From: Gammaproteobacteria bacterium
Lineage (GTDB): Bacteria; Pseudomonadota; Gammaproteobacteria; Eutrophobiales; Eutrophobiaceae
Assembly: GCA_003250975.1 (NCBI GenBank)
Contig: QKIY01000014.1
Location: forward strand, 1-64,000
Direction: 5' to 3'
DNA length: 64,000 nucleotides
Program-made: the position numbers and the translations under genes
The notes under the pieces: generated by a model
The model's input: the letters and a program-made list of their open reading frames with translations, nothing else
What the model was told of the DNA's origin: nothing
Databases searched by the model: none
Shown: in pieces, positions 43,091 through 50,682 of the stretch
How the letters are laid out: the number at the start of each line of letters is the position of its first letter
How positions within the stretch are numbered: position 1 is the first letter of the stretch

Positions 43091-44132
43091 TGCCAAGGTC
43101 CAGTTCGGGTGTTATATCAAGGGCCACGATTTCTTCTGATACGGCCTGCCACTCGGGATTTTGTCGAATGCCAGCCAGGTCGATGGTTTGTTTGCCATGC
43201 ATTCTTATCAAGCGCGCCTGTAGTGCAGGGTCAGGGCAGTATTCAAAACCATCCAGTACCATCCTGACGGCATCACGATTATTACATACCAGAACCATAT
43301 CACAACCAGCCCGGAGGGCAGCAGTAGTACGCTGGATATAGTCGCCGGCAACCTCCGCGCCTGCCATGCTGATATCATCGCTGAAGATCGTGCCCTGGAA
43401 ACCGAGTTGCTGACGTAAAATTTTCTTCAGCCAGACTGGAGAGAAACCCGCAGGTAGGCTGTCTACGGCTGGATAGATAACATGCGCAGGCATGATCGCC
43501 GGCAACCCTGCATGTATCAAACGTTCAAAGGGTATCAGGTCATCCATTTCAATGTCCTCGTAACGGCGCCTGTCCACAGGAACGGCATGATGCGAGTCTT
43601 CGCTGACAGCTCCATGACCGGGGAAATGTTTGCCAACCGCCGACATCCCCGCACGCTTCATACCCAGCATGTAGGCCTTAGCGATTCTCGCAACCTGCTC
43701 TGGGTCCCTGTCAAAGGCCCGGTCACCAATGACCTGGCTAATACCCTTGTTCAGATCCAGCACTGGTGCAAAACTGAAATCAATACCAACGGCCCGTAAT
43801 TCAATTGCCATCAACCAGCCGGCCCTCTCCGCCAGCAACAGCCCGGCACGATCATCTTTCTGGCAACATTCGCCTATCAACGACGCGGCTGGCAGCCGGG
43901 TAAATCCCTCCCGGAAACGCTGGACGCGCCCACCTTCGTGATCCACGGAGATTAAGAGGCTCGGTTTACGAAGCGCATGAACTGATCCAATCAATCCCCT
44001 GAGCTGATCAGTTGATTCATAATTTCTTGAAAACAGGATCAGGCCACCCACCAGAGGATGACAAAGCAATTCACGCTCTTCATCTGTCAGGCTAGTGCCC
44101 TGCAAATCCATCATGATCGGACCTAGTGACAA
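43074..44132 (-). CDS. nagZ: Beta-N-acetylhexosaminidase NagZ
   Basis: NagZ removes GlcNAc from anhydromuropeptides in peptidoglycan recycling. The glycoside hydrolase family 3 barrel has KHFPGHG (168-174), the His/Asp pair D179-H181 in AVSEDSHH and nucleophile D252 in IFSDDISMAGA. The start is a TTG at 44132 with GGGGAG upstream. It gives the standard (M)SLGPIMMDLQG, while an ATG at 44114 would lose the first strand. It follows two peptide ABC permease genes and overlaps the TraB/GumN gene by 17 bases. Confidence 0.94.
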   Translation of the reverse strand: MSLGPIMMDLQGTSLTDEERELLCHPLVGGLILFSRNYESTDQLRGLIGSVHALRKPSLLISVDHEGGRVQRFREGFTRLPAASLIGECCQKDDRAGLLLAERAGWLMAIELRAVGIDFSFAPVLDLNKGISQVIGDRAFDRDPEQVARIAKAYMLGMKRAGMSAVGKHFPGHGAVSEDSHHAVPVDRRRYEDIEMDDLIPFERLIHAGLPAIMPAHVIYPAVDSLPAGFSPVWLKKILRQQLGFQGTIFSDDISMAGAEVAGDYIQRTTAALRAGCDMVLVCNNRDAVRMVLDGFEYCPDPALQARLIRMHGKQTIDLAGIRQNPEWQAVSEEIVALDITPELDLGNDEAV

Positions 44133-44148
44133 AATTTACTCCCCTTTC

Positions 44149-44955
44149 TCATCCACGTACCGTTTGCCGCACATCCAGTATGTCCCGCAAACGATCACCA
44201 AGTAAATTGATTGATAATACCACCAGGCATATGGCAATTCCCGGCGCAAGTACCATATGGGGAGCAACCAGCATGTAGCGTGTTCCCTCCCTAATCATAC
44301 TTCCCCAGGAAGACCCGGGTGCCTGTACACCCAGCCCCAGGAAAGACAGGCTTGCCTCGGCAATCACCGTAGCTGAAACGGCAAATGTGGCCTCTATAAT
44401 CAGTGGTGCGGCAATCAATGGAAGTATGTGCTGCCTGCCGATACGCCAGCCACGGGTACCTAGTGCATGTGCCGCGGTTATGTGTTCACGCTGTTTGATC
44501 CCCAGGGTCTGGGCACGAGCAAGACGTGCAAATCCAACCCACCCGACCAGCGTCAGGGCAATCACGGCATTTATAATACCCGGCCCCAGCAGACCGGCCA
44601 TGGCGATGGCGAGCAGGATACCCGGAAATGCCATGAAGATATCAAGCACTACAACCATCAAATGATCACACCAGCCTCCCAGCCATCCCGCCAGCATACC
44701 CAGCAACGTTCCCGTCACGGCTGACACAAGGACCACGCAAACCGCAACCAGCAGGGATGTCCTGGCCCCTATGATGATGCGATCCACGATGGACCGGCCC
44801 AGATCATCATACCCCAGCCATGACTGCCACTCGGGGGCAACAAGGATTTTCTGTAATACTATCCTGTCCGGATCCAGAGGCAGGACACTGGCCAGCAGGG
44901 CGAGCAGGCACCAAAGGATGATAACCGTTGTGGCAATAGAAAACCGTACTGTCAT
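44149..44955 (-). CDS. Peptide-type ABC transporter permease (DppC/OppC-like)
   Basis: This inner-membrane subunit of a family 5 uptake transporter has about six helices. The EAA-type loop is WVGFARLARAQTLGIKQREHITAAHALG in order, of which ARAQTLGIKQREHITAAHALG is the ATPase-contact segment. Later signatures are SFLGLGVQAPGSSWGSMIREG and INLLGDRLRDILD. Length is 268 residues. It overlaps the partner permease by four bases (ATGA). No ATP-binding subunits are encoded in the window. Confidence 0.9.
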   Translation of the reverse strand: MTVRFSIATTVIILWCLLALLASVLPLDPDRIVLQKILVAPEWQSWLGYDDLGRSIVDRIIIGARTSLLVAVCVVLVSAVTGTLLGMLAGWLGGWCDHLMVVVLDIFMAFPGILLAIAMAGLLGPGIINAVIALTLVGWVGFARLARAQTLGIKQREHITAAHALGTRGWRIGRQHILPLIAAPLIIEATFAVSATVIAEASLSFLGLGVQAPGSSWGSMIREGTRYMLVAPHMVLAPGIAICLVVLSINLLGDRLRDILDVRQTVRG

Positions 44956-45875
44956 TGTTCCAGTCTCACCCGCGGGTCAAGCATCCCGTAACAGAGATCT
45001 GTTAGCAGGTTTACGAACACATACGTGAAACTGATGACCAGTACACATGCCTGTACGACCGGATAATCCCTGCGCTGTATCGATTCAATGGTTAGCTGTC
45101 CGATTCCCGGCCAGGAAAAGATTGTTTCGGTGATTACCGCCCCCGCCAGTAATCCGCCCAGTTGCATCCCTAGCACCGTGATCACCGGCAATGCGGCATT
45201 TGGCATGGCGTGACGCAGGATAACTCTGGCCGACGACATGCCGCGGGCCCTTGCTGCCGTGATGTAATCTTCCGTCAATACCTCAAGTAGCGAAGACCTG
45301 ACCATCCTGCTCAACAACGCTGCCAGGGCAGTGCCCAGGGTAATGGCCGGCAGGATCAGGGAAGACAGTCCCTTGCTACCACTTACAGGCAGCCAGCCCA
45401 GCGCTATAGAGAAGATGAGTATTAACAATGGTCCCATCCAGAAATTCGGTATGGCAATCCCCAGTGTGGAAAAACCCATTGCAATCCTGTCCCAGTGGCT
45501 GCCCCTGTTCATCGCTGCCAGCGAGCCCAGTGGTACAGCAATGCAAATCGCGATTAACAGGCTAGCCACCGCCAGTATTGCAGTGGGGCCGAGGTGCTCA
45601 GCCAGAAGCAGACTGATATCTCGGCGTGAATAAAACGACTCGCCCAAATCAAGGTGCAAAAGATTATTCATGAACTCCAGCCATTGTTGCAGGAGTGGCA
45701 GATGCAGACCGAGAGCGATTCTCATTGCTTCAAGATCAGCCGGTTGTGCTGACTCACCCAGCATGGCCTGTACCGGGTCGCCCGGCACAATATGAATCAG
45801 CAAAAAGACCATCGTGGATACTCCCAGTAGGACAAAAAAAGCAGTAATGATCCTTTTAATGAGATAGGTCAACAT
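44952..45875 (-). CDS. Peptide-type ABC transporter permease (DppB/OppB-like)
   Basis: The N-terminus LTYLIKRIITAFFVLLGVSTMVF and the loop YITAARARGMSSARVILRHAMPNA (EAA motif) identify the DppB-type permease. The end NLLTDLCYGMLDPRVRLE is also typical. Length is 307 residues. It is the first gene of a permease-permease-nagZ-TraB/GumN run. A matching substrate-binding protein lies at 50683-52188. Uptake of peptides or murein peptides is inferred from nagZ linkage. Confidence 0.9.
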   Translation of the reverse strand: MLTYLIKRIITAFFVLLGVSTMVFLLIHIVPGDPVQAMLGESAQPADLEAMRIALGLHLPLLQQWLEFMNNLLHLDLGESFYSRRDISLLLAEHLGPTAILAVASLLIAICIAVPLGSLAAMNRGSHWDRIAMGFSTLGIAIPNFWMGPLLILIFSIALGWLPVSGSKGLSSLILPAITLGTALAALLSRMVRSSLLEVLTEDYITAARARGMSSARVILRHAMPNAALPVITVLGMQLGGLLAGAVITETIFSWPGIGQLTIESIQRRDYPVVQACVLVISFTYVFVNLLTDLCYGMLDPRVRLEQ

Positions 45876-45974
45876 TTTCGGGTTTGATGATTGACGAATG
45901 ACTGCGCCTGTTATCTACTTGCAACTATATAAAAAAATTACAAGCATAGCAGGAAAAAACGCCGGGGATTTCCA

Positions 45975-46448
45975 ATGGAAGAAAATTCAAAACTCGAAGA
46001 GGCAGGCAGGAAAATGATGAGTGTTATCGTGCGATTTTCCGGGCTTGTGCTGCTATTTGCCGGACTGTGGATAGCTTTTCAGGTACTCACGGAGGCACTC
46101 AATCTCTATAACGACCCGCAACGCATAGAGCGCTTCGCCGCGGCTATCGAGAAGGGTTCAAATATAGACAAGAGTCTTGGTGCCTTACAGACCCCGAAAA
46201 CCAGAGTGGATTCGGATGCCAGCTTATCTGACTTTCCTGCAACACCAGCTAAAACCGGGAAAAAACCCGAGGATGAATTCCGTATCTCCTATTTCCTGGC
46301 CTGGATTATTGTTCTACTTCTTCTCTTGATGATCGCTAGGATCTCTCTATCGGCAATGAAAACCGGAGGCGAACTCGTGCTCTATGACGTCCAGATAAAA
46401 CAATTTGCCAAAATGCTACTCAAGGAGGTTGGTAAGCAGGACAGATAA
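45975..46448 (+). CDS. Predicted two-helix membrane protein, unknown function
   Basis: This 157-residue protein has two membrane helices (VRFSGLVLLFAGLWIAFQVL at about 19-38 and YFLAWIIVLLLLLMIARISL near 104-123). A polar 60-residue loop (NDPQRIERFAAAIEKGSNID to TGKKPEDEFR) lies between them, and a short cytoplasmic tail follows. GGGGAT lies upstream of the ATG. I do not recognise the family. It is divergent from the permease genes over 99 bases and converges with the repeat protein downstream. Confidence 0.65.
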   Translation: MEENSKLEEAGRKMMSVIVRFSGLVLLFAGLWIAFQVLTEALNLYNDPQRIERFAAAIEKGSNIDKSLGALQTPKTRVDSDASLSDFPATPAKTGKKPEDEFRISYFLAWIIVLLLLLMIARISLSAMKTGGELVLYDVQIKQFAKMLLKEVGKQDR

Positions 46449-46475
46449 AGATCATCCTCGATAGAGATATAAGCT

Positions 46476-46943
46476 TTATTCTTCCCCGCTTCCCCCGGAC
46501 TCCTTGAAAGCATCACGCCACATTGCATTCATCTCCTCATCCTTATAATTTCTCAGATACTCCTGCCTTTCCTCAGGGCTCATGAGAATCAGCCTTTCCC
46601 TCATGGCTGTCCGGTGTTGCCGAAGTTGCTCCTTTTCTGCCGGGCTCATGGTTCTCCATTTTTCCTGCATATTGCGTTTGTCACTGCGAAGTCGTTCTTG
46701 CTGCTCTGGCGACAGTCTGTTCCACTCCTCACTCAGGAGTCGCTGTCTTTCACGATAGGCTTCCTTTTCCGCCGGAGTCATCTGTTCAAACGCTTCCTGT
46801 TGACGCTGCATTAACTGAATCTCAAAATCATCCAGGGGAGTAAGCCCTTCCGAGGACTGATCCTCGGCAAGTACCTGCATTGAAATCCCGAAAAACAGTA
46901 CCAGCGTCGCAAGGCAGTTAATTAACAAGCGCTGTATTTTCAT
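46476..46943 (-). CDS. Secreted Glu/Arg-rich repeat protein (DUF3106-like)
   Basis: A signal peptide (INCLATLVLFFGISMQVLA) is followed by a short spacer and four exact-length 22-residue repeats (residues 55-142), each opening with (M/L)(S/T)PxE and rich in Arg, Glu and Met. It ends in DAFKESGGSGEE. The pattern predicts a long charged helix or helical bundle in the periplasm, similar in composition to DUF3106 proteins. I use the ATG at 46943, which has GGAGAG upstream. The frame is open to 46991. Function unknown. Confidence 0.75.
   Translation of the reverse strand: MKIQRLLINCLATLVLFFGISMQVLAEDQSSEGLTPLDDFEIQLMQRQQEAFEQMTPAEKEAYRERQRLLSEEWNRLSPEQQERLRSDKRNMQEKWRTMSPAEKEQLRQHRTAMRERLILMSPEERQEYLRNYKDEEMNAMWRDAFKESGGSGEE
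46518..46781 (-). repeat. Four tandem 22-codon repeats inside the DUF3106-like gene
   Basis: The units start MTPAEKEAYRERQRLLSEEW, LSPEQQERLRSDKRNMQEKW, MSPAEKEQLRQHRTAMRERL and MSPEERQEYLRNYKDEEMNA. Each unit is 22 residues (66 bases), aligned without gaps at the protein level. DNA-level identity is lower, so the repeat is old. Confidence 0.85.
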
Positions 46944-47113
46944 GGTTCTCTCCGTATTAAACTGAATTTCATCATTAAAAAGTAGCAGCATTTGCCTGAA
47001 TTAAAAACCCGGCAACAATCCTTATGCCAACAAAGTCATAAAACAGGGGTTCCCTCAACGCTGCAGTATCGTTAAAGTAATAATAACAGATAATCTATTG
47101 GGGGTATTAATCC

Positions 47114-47716
47114 ATGAAATCCTGCCTGGGCCTGATAATCGCCTTTTTAATCAGCCTCAACCTCCAGGCAGCCCCGCTTTCCGCGGAGAATACCGTAAGG
47201 GAAACAACCGTCTCGGTACTGAAGCGGCTGAATATGGAAAGAAGCAGGCTTGAAGACAACCCGCTTTATATAAAGGATATTGTTAAAGAGATCATCGTTC
47301 CCCATTTCGATTTTGAAAAAATGGCAGAGCTTGTCCTTGAAGATTACTGGAACTTGCTGGACTCATCCAGAAAGACCTGCTTTACTCACGCCTTTCGCAG
47401 CTTGCTGGTGGAACGCTATGCCTATGTTCTCCTAAGTTATGACAATCATTCCATCAGCTATGAACCTGCCAGGGAAATTGGTGAACTCGGCTATGTTTCT
47501 GTCAGGCAAATAATTACGCGTGTAGGTGCGCCGCCGCTTCCCGTTGATTACCCTATGCACAAAACTGAAGCTGGCTGGCAGGTGGTTGACCTGGTGATAG
47601 ACAGCATCAGTCTGGTCAAAAGCTACAGGAACATGTTCAGTATTGAAGCAAAGATTAGGGGACTAGATAACTTCCTGGAAACACTCCCTACATGCCAGTA
47701 TCTCAATCACAAGTAG
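47114..47716 (+). CDS. mlaC: Phospholipid-binding protein MlaC
   Basis: MlaC shuttles phospholipids between the outer-membrane MlaA complex and the inner-membrane MlaFEDB complex. A signal peptide (LGLIIAFLISLNLQAAPLSA) precedes the Tol-tol-Ttg2-type domain (IVKEIIVPHFDFEKMAELVL, KTEAGWQVVDLVIDSISLVK, YRNMFS). Length is 200 residues. It opens the operon, ahead of mlaF, rather than lying between mlaD and mlaB as in enterics. Confidence 0.93.
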   Translation: MKSCLGLIIAFLISLNLQAAPLSAENTVRETTVSVLKRLNMERSRLEDNPLYIKDIVKEIIVPHFDFEKMAELVLEDYWNLLDSSRKTCFTHAFRSLLVERYAYVLLSYDNHSISYEPAREIGELGYVSVRQIITRVGAPPLPVDYPMHKTEAGWQVVDLVIDSISLVKSYRNMFSIEAKIRGLDNFLETLPTCQYLNHK

Positions 47717-47743
47717 TCAGGAACACTTCCTTTATAAACCGTA

Positions 47744-48541
47744 ATGAGCAACCTTATAGAGATCAGGGGATTGAGTTTTAACCACGGCTTCCGGGTCATA
47801 TTTGATAACGTTGATCTGGATATTGAGCGTGGAAAGATTACCGCAATTATGGGTCCGAGCGGTACCGGTAAGACCACCCTCCTGAAATTGATCAGCGCCC
47901 AATTGACACCCAGGTCCGGCAAGGTCCTGGTGGAAGGCCAGAACATCCATGATCTTGGCCAGGCTGATCTGTACGAAATGAGAAAGCGCATGGGCATGCT
48001 GTTTCAATCCGGCGCGCTTTTGACAGACCTCAATGTATTTGAAAATGTTGCCTATCCACTCAGAGAACATACTACCCTTGATGAACGCATGATCCGTTAC
48101 CTCGTGCTGATCAAACTGCATGCTGTGGGGTTACGGGGAGCGGCGCAACTGATGCCATCGGAACTCTCCGGAGGCATGGCGCGACGTGTCGCGCTGGCAC
48201 GTGCCATTGTCCTTGATCCCATGATGATAATGTATGATGAACCGTTCTCCGGTCAGGACCCTATCTCCATGGGCGTACTGATAAAGCTCATCAAGACAAT
48301 GAACGATAACATGGACCTAACCAGCATAATAGTTTCCCACGATGTTAAAGAAGTATCGGCAATCGCGGATTATATCTATATCATCAGTAATGGACGGATC
48401 ATGGAACAGGGCACACCGCCCGCTCTCGAGGAAACGACTTCTGCATGGGCAAGACAATTTCTCAAGGGCCTTCCCGACGGCCCCGTTCATTTCCATTATC
48501 CGGCTCCGGATTACAACACCGACCTGTTTGAAACTGAATAA
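47744..48541 (+). CDS. mlaF: Phospholipid ABC transporter ATP-binding protein MlaF
   Basis: This is the ATPase of the Mla system. Walker A is GPSGTGKT, the signature is LSGGMARRVALARAI, Walker B is MIMYDEPFSGQDPIS, and the switch His is in IIVSHDVKEV. Length is 265 residues. It is 27 bases after mlaC and abuts mlaE with no gap. Confidence 0.95.
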   Translation: MSNLIEIRGLSFNHGFRVIFDNVDLDIERGKITAIMGPSGTGKTTLLKLISAQLTPRSGKVLVEGQNIHDLGQADLYEMRKRMGMLFQSGALLTDLNVFENVAYPLREHTTLDERMIRYLVLIKLHAVGLRGAAQLMPSELSGGMARRVALARAIVLDPMMIMYDEPFSGQDPISMGVLIKLIKTMNDNMDLTSIIVSHDVKEVSAIADYIYIISNGRIMEQGTPPALEETTSAWARQFLKGLPDGPVHFHYPAPDYNTDLFETE

Positions 48542-49345
48542 ATGCTGTCTTATCTGAATAAAATCGCCGACAATTTTGGACCTCTGGGTAAAAAAGGTAT
48601 CGTTTCGTTTGAACGGCTGGGACGCAGCGCCCTGTTCCTGTTGCGGGTGTTTCAAAGCATTCCGTTTGTTTTCCTGCGGCCCTGGCTGTTTATCCAGCAA
48701 TTGTATTCTGTCGGGGTTCTGACAATTATAATAATATTTGTGGCCGGCACGTTCGTCGGCATGGTGCTTGGTCTGCAGGGCTACAATATCCTAGTACGCT
48801 TCAACTCGGAATCCTCGCTCGGCACCATGGTTGGCCTGACCCTAGTACGCGAACTCGGCCCAGTCGTCACTGCCCTTTTGTTTGCCGGCCGCGCCGGTTC
48901 CGCCCTTACCGCTGAACTGGGCCTGATGAAAACCACTGACCAGTTCTCTGCGCTGGAGATGATGGCAGTTGACCCTTTCAAACGTGTTATTGCCCCGCGC
49001 TTCCTTGCCGGTTTTTTTTCCATGCCCCTGCTTGCGGCAATTTTCAGTGCCGTGGGTATTTATGGAGGATATTATGTCGGCGTTTACTTACTTGGTGTGG
49101 ATGATGGTGCTTACTGGGCCCAGATGCAGAAATCGGTGGATTTTCATGAAGACTTCATGAACGGGGTATGGAAAAGCATCGTATTCGGATTCGTAGCAAC
49201 CTGGATTGCGCTTTTTGAAGGATATGATTCGGTACCGACCTCGGAAGGCATCGGGAGAGCGACGACACAGAGCGTTGTAAATGCCTCACTGGCAGTACTT
49301 GCCCTGAACTTTATATTAACCGCATTAATGTTGGAGACCAGCTGA
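48542..49345 (+). CDS. mlaE: Phospholipid ABC transporter permease MlaE
   Basis: This inner-membrane permease of the MlaE family (267 residues) has about five helices (VLTIIIIFVAGTFVGMVLGL and others). Its coupling region is LVRELGPVVTALLFAGRAGS followed by ALTAELGLMKTTDQFSALEMM, a hallmark of the family. The ATG follows the mlaF stop directly. It is two bases before mlaD. Confidence 0.95.
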   Translation: MLSYLNKIADNFGPLGKKGIVSFERLGRSALFLLRVFQSIPFVFLRPWLFIQQLYSVGVLTIIIIFVAGTFVGMVLGLQGYNILVRFNSESSLGTMVGLTLVRELGPVVTALLFAGRAGSALTAELGLMKTTDQFSALEMMAVDPFKRVIAPRFLAGFFSMPLLAAIFSAVGIYGGYYVGVYLLGVDDGAYWAQMQKSVDFHEDFMNGVWKSIVFGFVATWIALFEGYDSVPTSEGIGRATTQSVVNASLAVLALNFILTALMLETS

Positions 49346-49347
49346 TT

Positions 49348-49806
49348 ATGACTCGACAAACACTGGAGATCTGGGTTGGCGTATTCGTGGCAGCGGGTAT
49401 AGCTGCCCTGTTCATGCTTGCCATGAAGGTAAGTAATCTGAGCACCGTCAACACCGGGGACACTTATGAAGTAACCGCCCAGTTTGATAATATCGGTGGC
49501 TTGAGTATACGCTCACCGGTCAAGGCTAGTGGCGTACTGGTTGGCCGGGTCAGCGATATCAAATATGACAAGGATTACAACGTTGCTGTGGTTACACTCA
49601 GCATTCAAAAAAGGTTTGATCGCTTTCCCAGTGATTCTCGCGCCAGCATTTATACTGCCGGTCTGCTGGGGGAACAATATATTGAGCTAGTCCCGGGTAT
49701 TGAAGAAACCTATCTGGAGGAAGGTAGCGATATTATTATGGCTGATTCTGCATTGATACTGGAGAACCTTGTCGGACGTGTAATCTCCGAGATAATCTCC
49801 AAATAA
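49348..49806 (+). CDS. mlaD: Mla system MCE-domain protein MlaD
   Basis: One N-terminal membrane helix (WVGVFVAAGIAALFMLAMKV) anchors a single MCE domain (YEVTAQFDNIGGLSIRSPVK, ASIYTAGLLGEQYIELVPGI), which forms a hexameric lipid channel on the periplasmic side. The length of 152 residues is typical. The tail ends NLVGRVISEIISK. Confidence 0.95.
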   Translation: MTRQTLEIWVGVFVAAGIAALFMLAMKVSNLSTVNTGDTYEVTAQFDNIGGLSIRSPVKASGVLVGRVSDIKYDKDYNVAVVTLSIQKRFDRFPSDSRASIYTAGLLGEQYIELVPGIEETYLEEGSDIIMADSALILENLVGRVISEIISK

Positions 49807-49828
49807 GAACTGCCTTCTTAACCACCCG

Positions 49829-50146
49829 ATGACAATTGAACCCGCATACAGCCTGGAACTACTGGAAAGGAATGGCTCTACCGGCAAGTTCCGTATCAAA
49901 GGTGTGCTTAATTTCGACAGTGTAAGCACCCTTAACCAGCACGCCCGTGAACTTTTCCGGGATTTCAGCGAGATCAGTATTGACCTTTCCAGTGTGAGCT
50001 ATGTTAACAGCGCTGCATTGGTGCTGTTACTTGAATGGAAACGCCAGGCACTGCTGGAGGGAAAGACTCTTCAATTACTTAATGTCCCGCAAAAACTTCA
50101 GAACATCGCCCGTATAAGCGAGATCGAAAAGATCCTCTCGATCTAG
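49829..50146 (+). CDS. mlaB: STAS-domain protein MlaB
   Basis: This 105-residue cytoplasmic STAS protein stabilises MlaF. Signature segments are FRIKGVLNFDSVSTL and SIDLSSVSYVNSAALVLLLEW, with the conserved Ser in the loop. It is the last gene of mlaC-F-E-D-B, 22 bases after mlaD. No intrinsic terminator is seen in the 38 bases before the convergent L,D-transpeptidase gene. Confidence 0.9.
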   Translation: MTIEPAYSLELLERNGSTGKFRIKGVLNFDSVSTLNQHARELFRDFSEISIDLSSVSYVNSAALVLLLEWKRQALLEGKTLQLLNVPQKLQNIARISEIEKILSI

Positions 50147-50184
50147 GGGCCAGTGTAGTTCTGCTTTTACAGGTTTAATTAATA

Positions 50185-50676
50185 CTATCCTTCCAGGATC
50201 AGGACTTCCGTCCCCTCTTCCACCTGGTCAAATAACTCTATTACGTCCGCGTTATGCATGCGTATACAACCCCGGGAACCGGGTGTGCCTATGTCTACAT
50301 CATCCGGACAGCCGTGAATATAGATAAAACGATGGTAACTATCGCGATCACCTCCCTGATTTATTCCGGGTTCCATGCCCTTTAACCAGAGGATACGCGT
50401 CAGTATCCAGTCGCGATCAGAGTGTTGCCGACGCAGATCGGGATGGTATATCTCACCTGTCGGCTGTCTGCCGACAAGCACGGTATTGGGTGCAAACATT
50501 TCACCGATCTTTTCTGCGATCACATGTCGGCCACGCGGCGTGCATTCACTGTCCATGTACTCGCCCGGGCCGTTCTTTGCAGTAGAGATTGGCCAGGTCT
50601 TTACGGTATCGGGGCCGTTAAACAATGTGAGTGTCTGTTCGCCAATACTGATTTCTATACGCGTATTGTTGCCCAT
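50185..50676 (-). CDS. L,D-transpeptidase (YkuD domain) without an obvious signal peptide
   Basis: The YkuD motif is complete: FIYIHGCPDDVDIGTPGSRG continuing to CIRMHNADV, with the catalytic cysteine in SRGCIRM and its partner His in IHG. Such enzymes crosslink meso-diaminopimelate residues or attach proteins to peptidoglycan. The 163-residue protein begins MGNNTRIEISIGEQTLTLF with no hydrophobic leader, and no upstream in-frame start supplies one. Export is therefore unexplained. It follows the peptide-binding lipoprotein gene by six bases. Confidence 0.87.
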   Translation of the reverse strand: MGNNTRIEISIGEQTLTLFNGPDTVKTWPISTAKNGPGEYMDSECTPRGRHVIAEKIGEMFAPNTVLVGRQPTGEIYHPDLRRQHSDRDWILTRILWLKGMEPGINQGGDRDSYHRFIYIHGCPDDVDIGTPGSRGCIRMHNADVIELFDQVEEGTEVLILEG

Positions 50677-50682
50677 AACACT

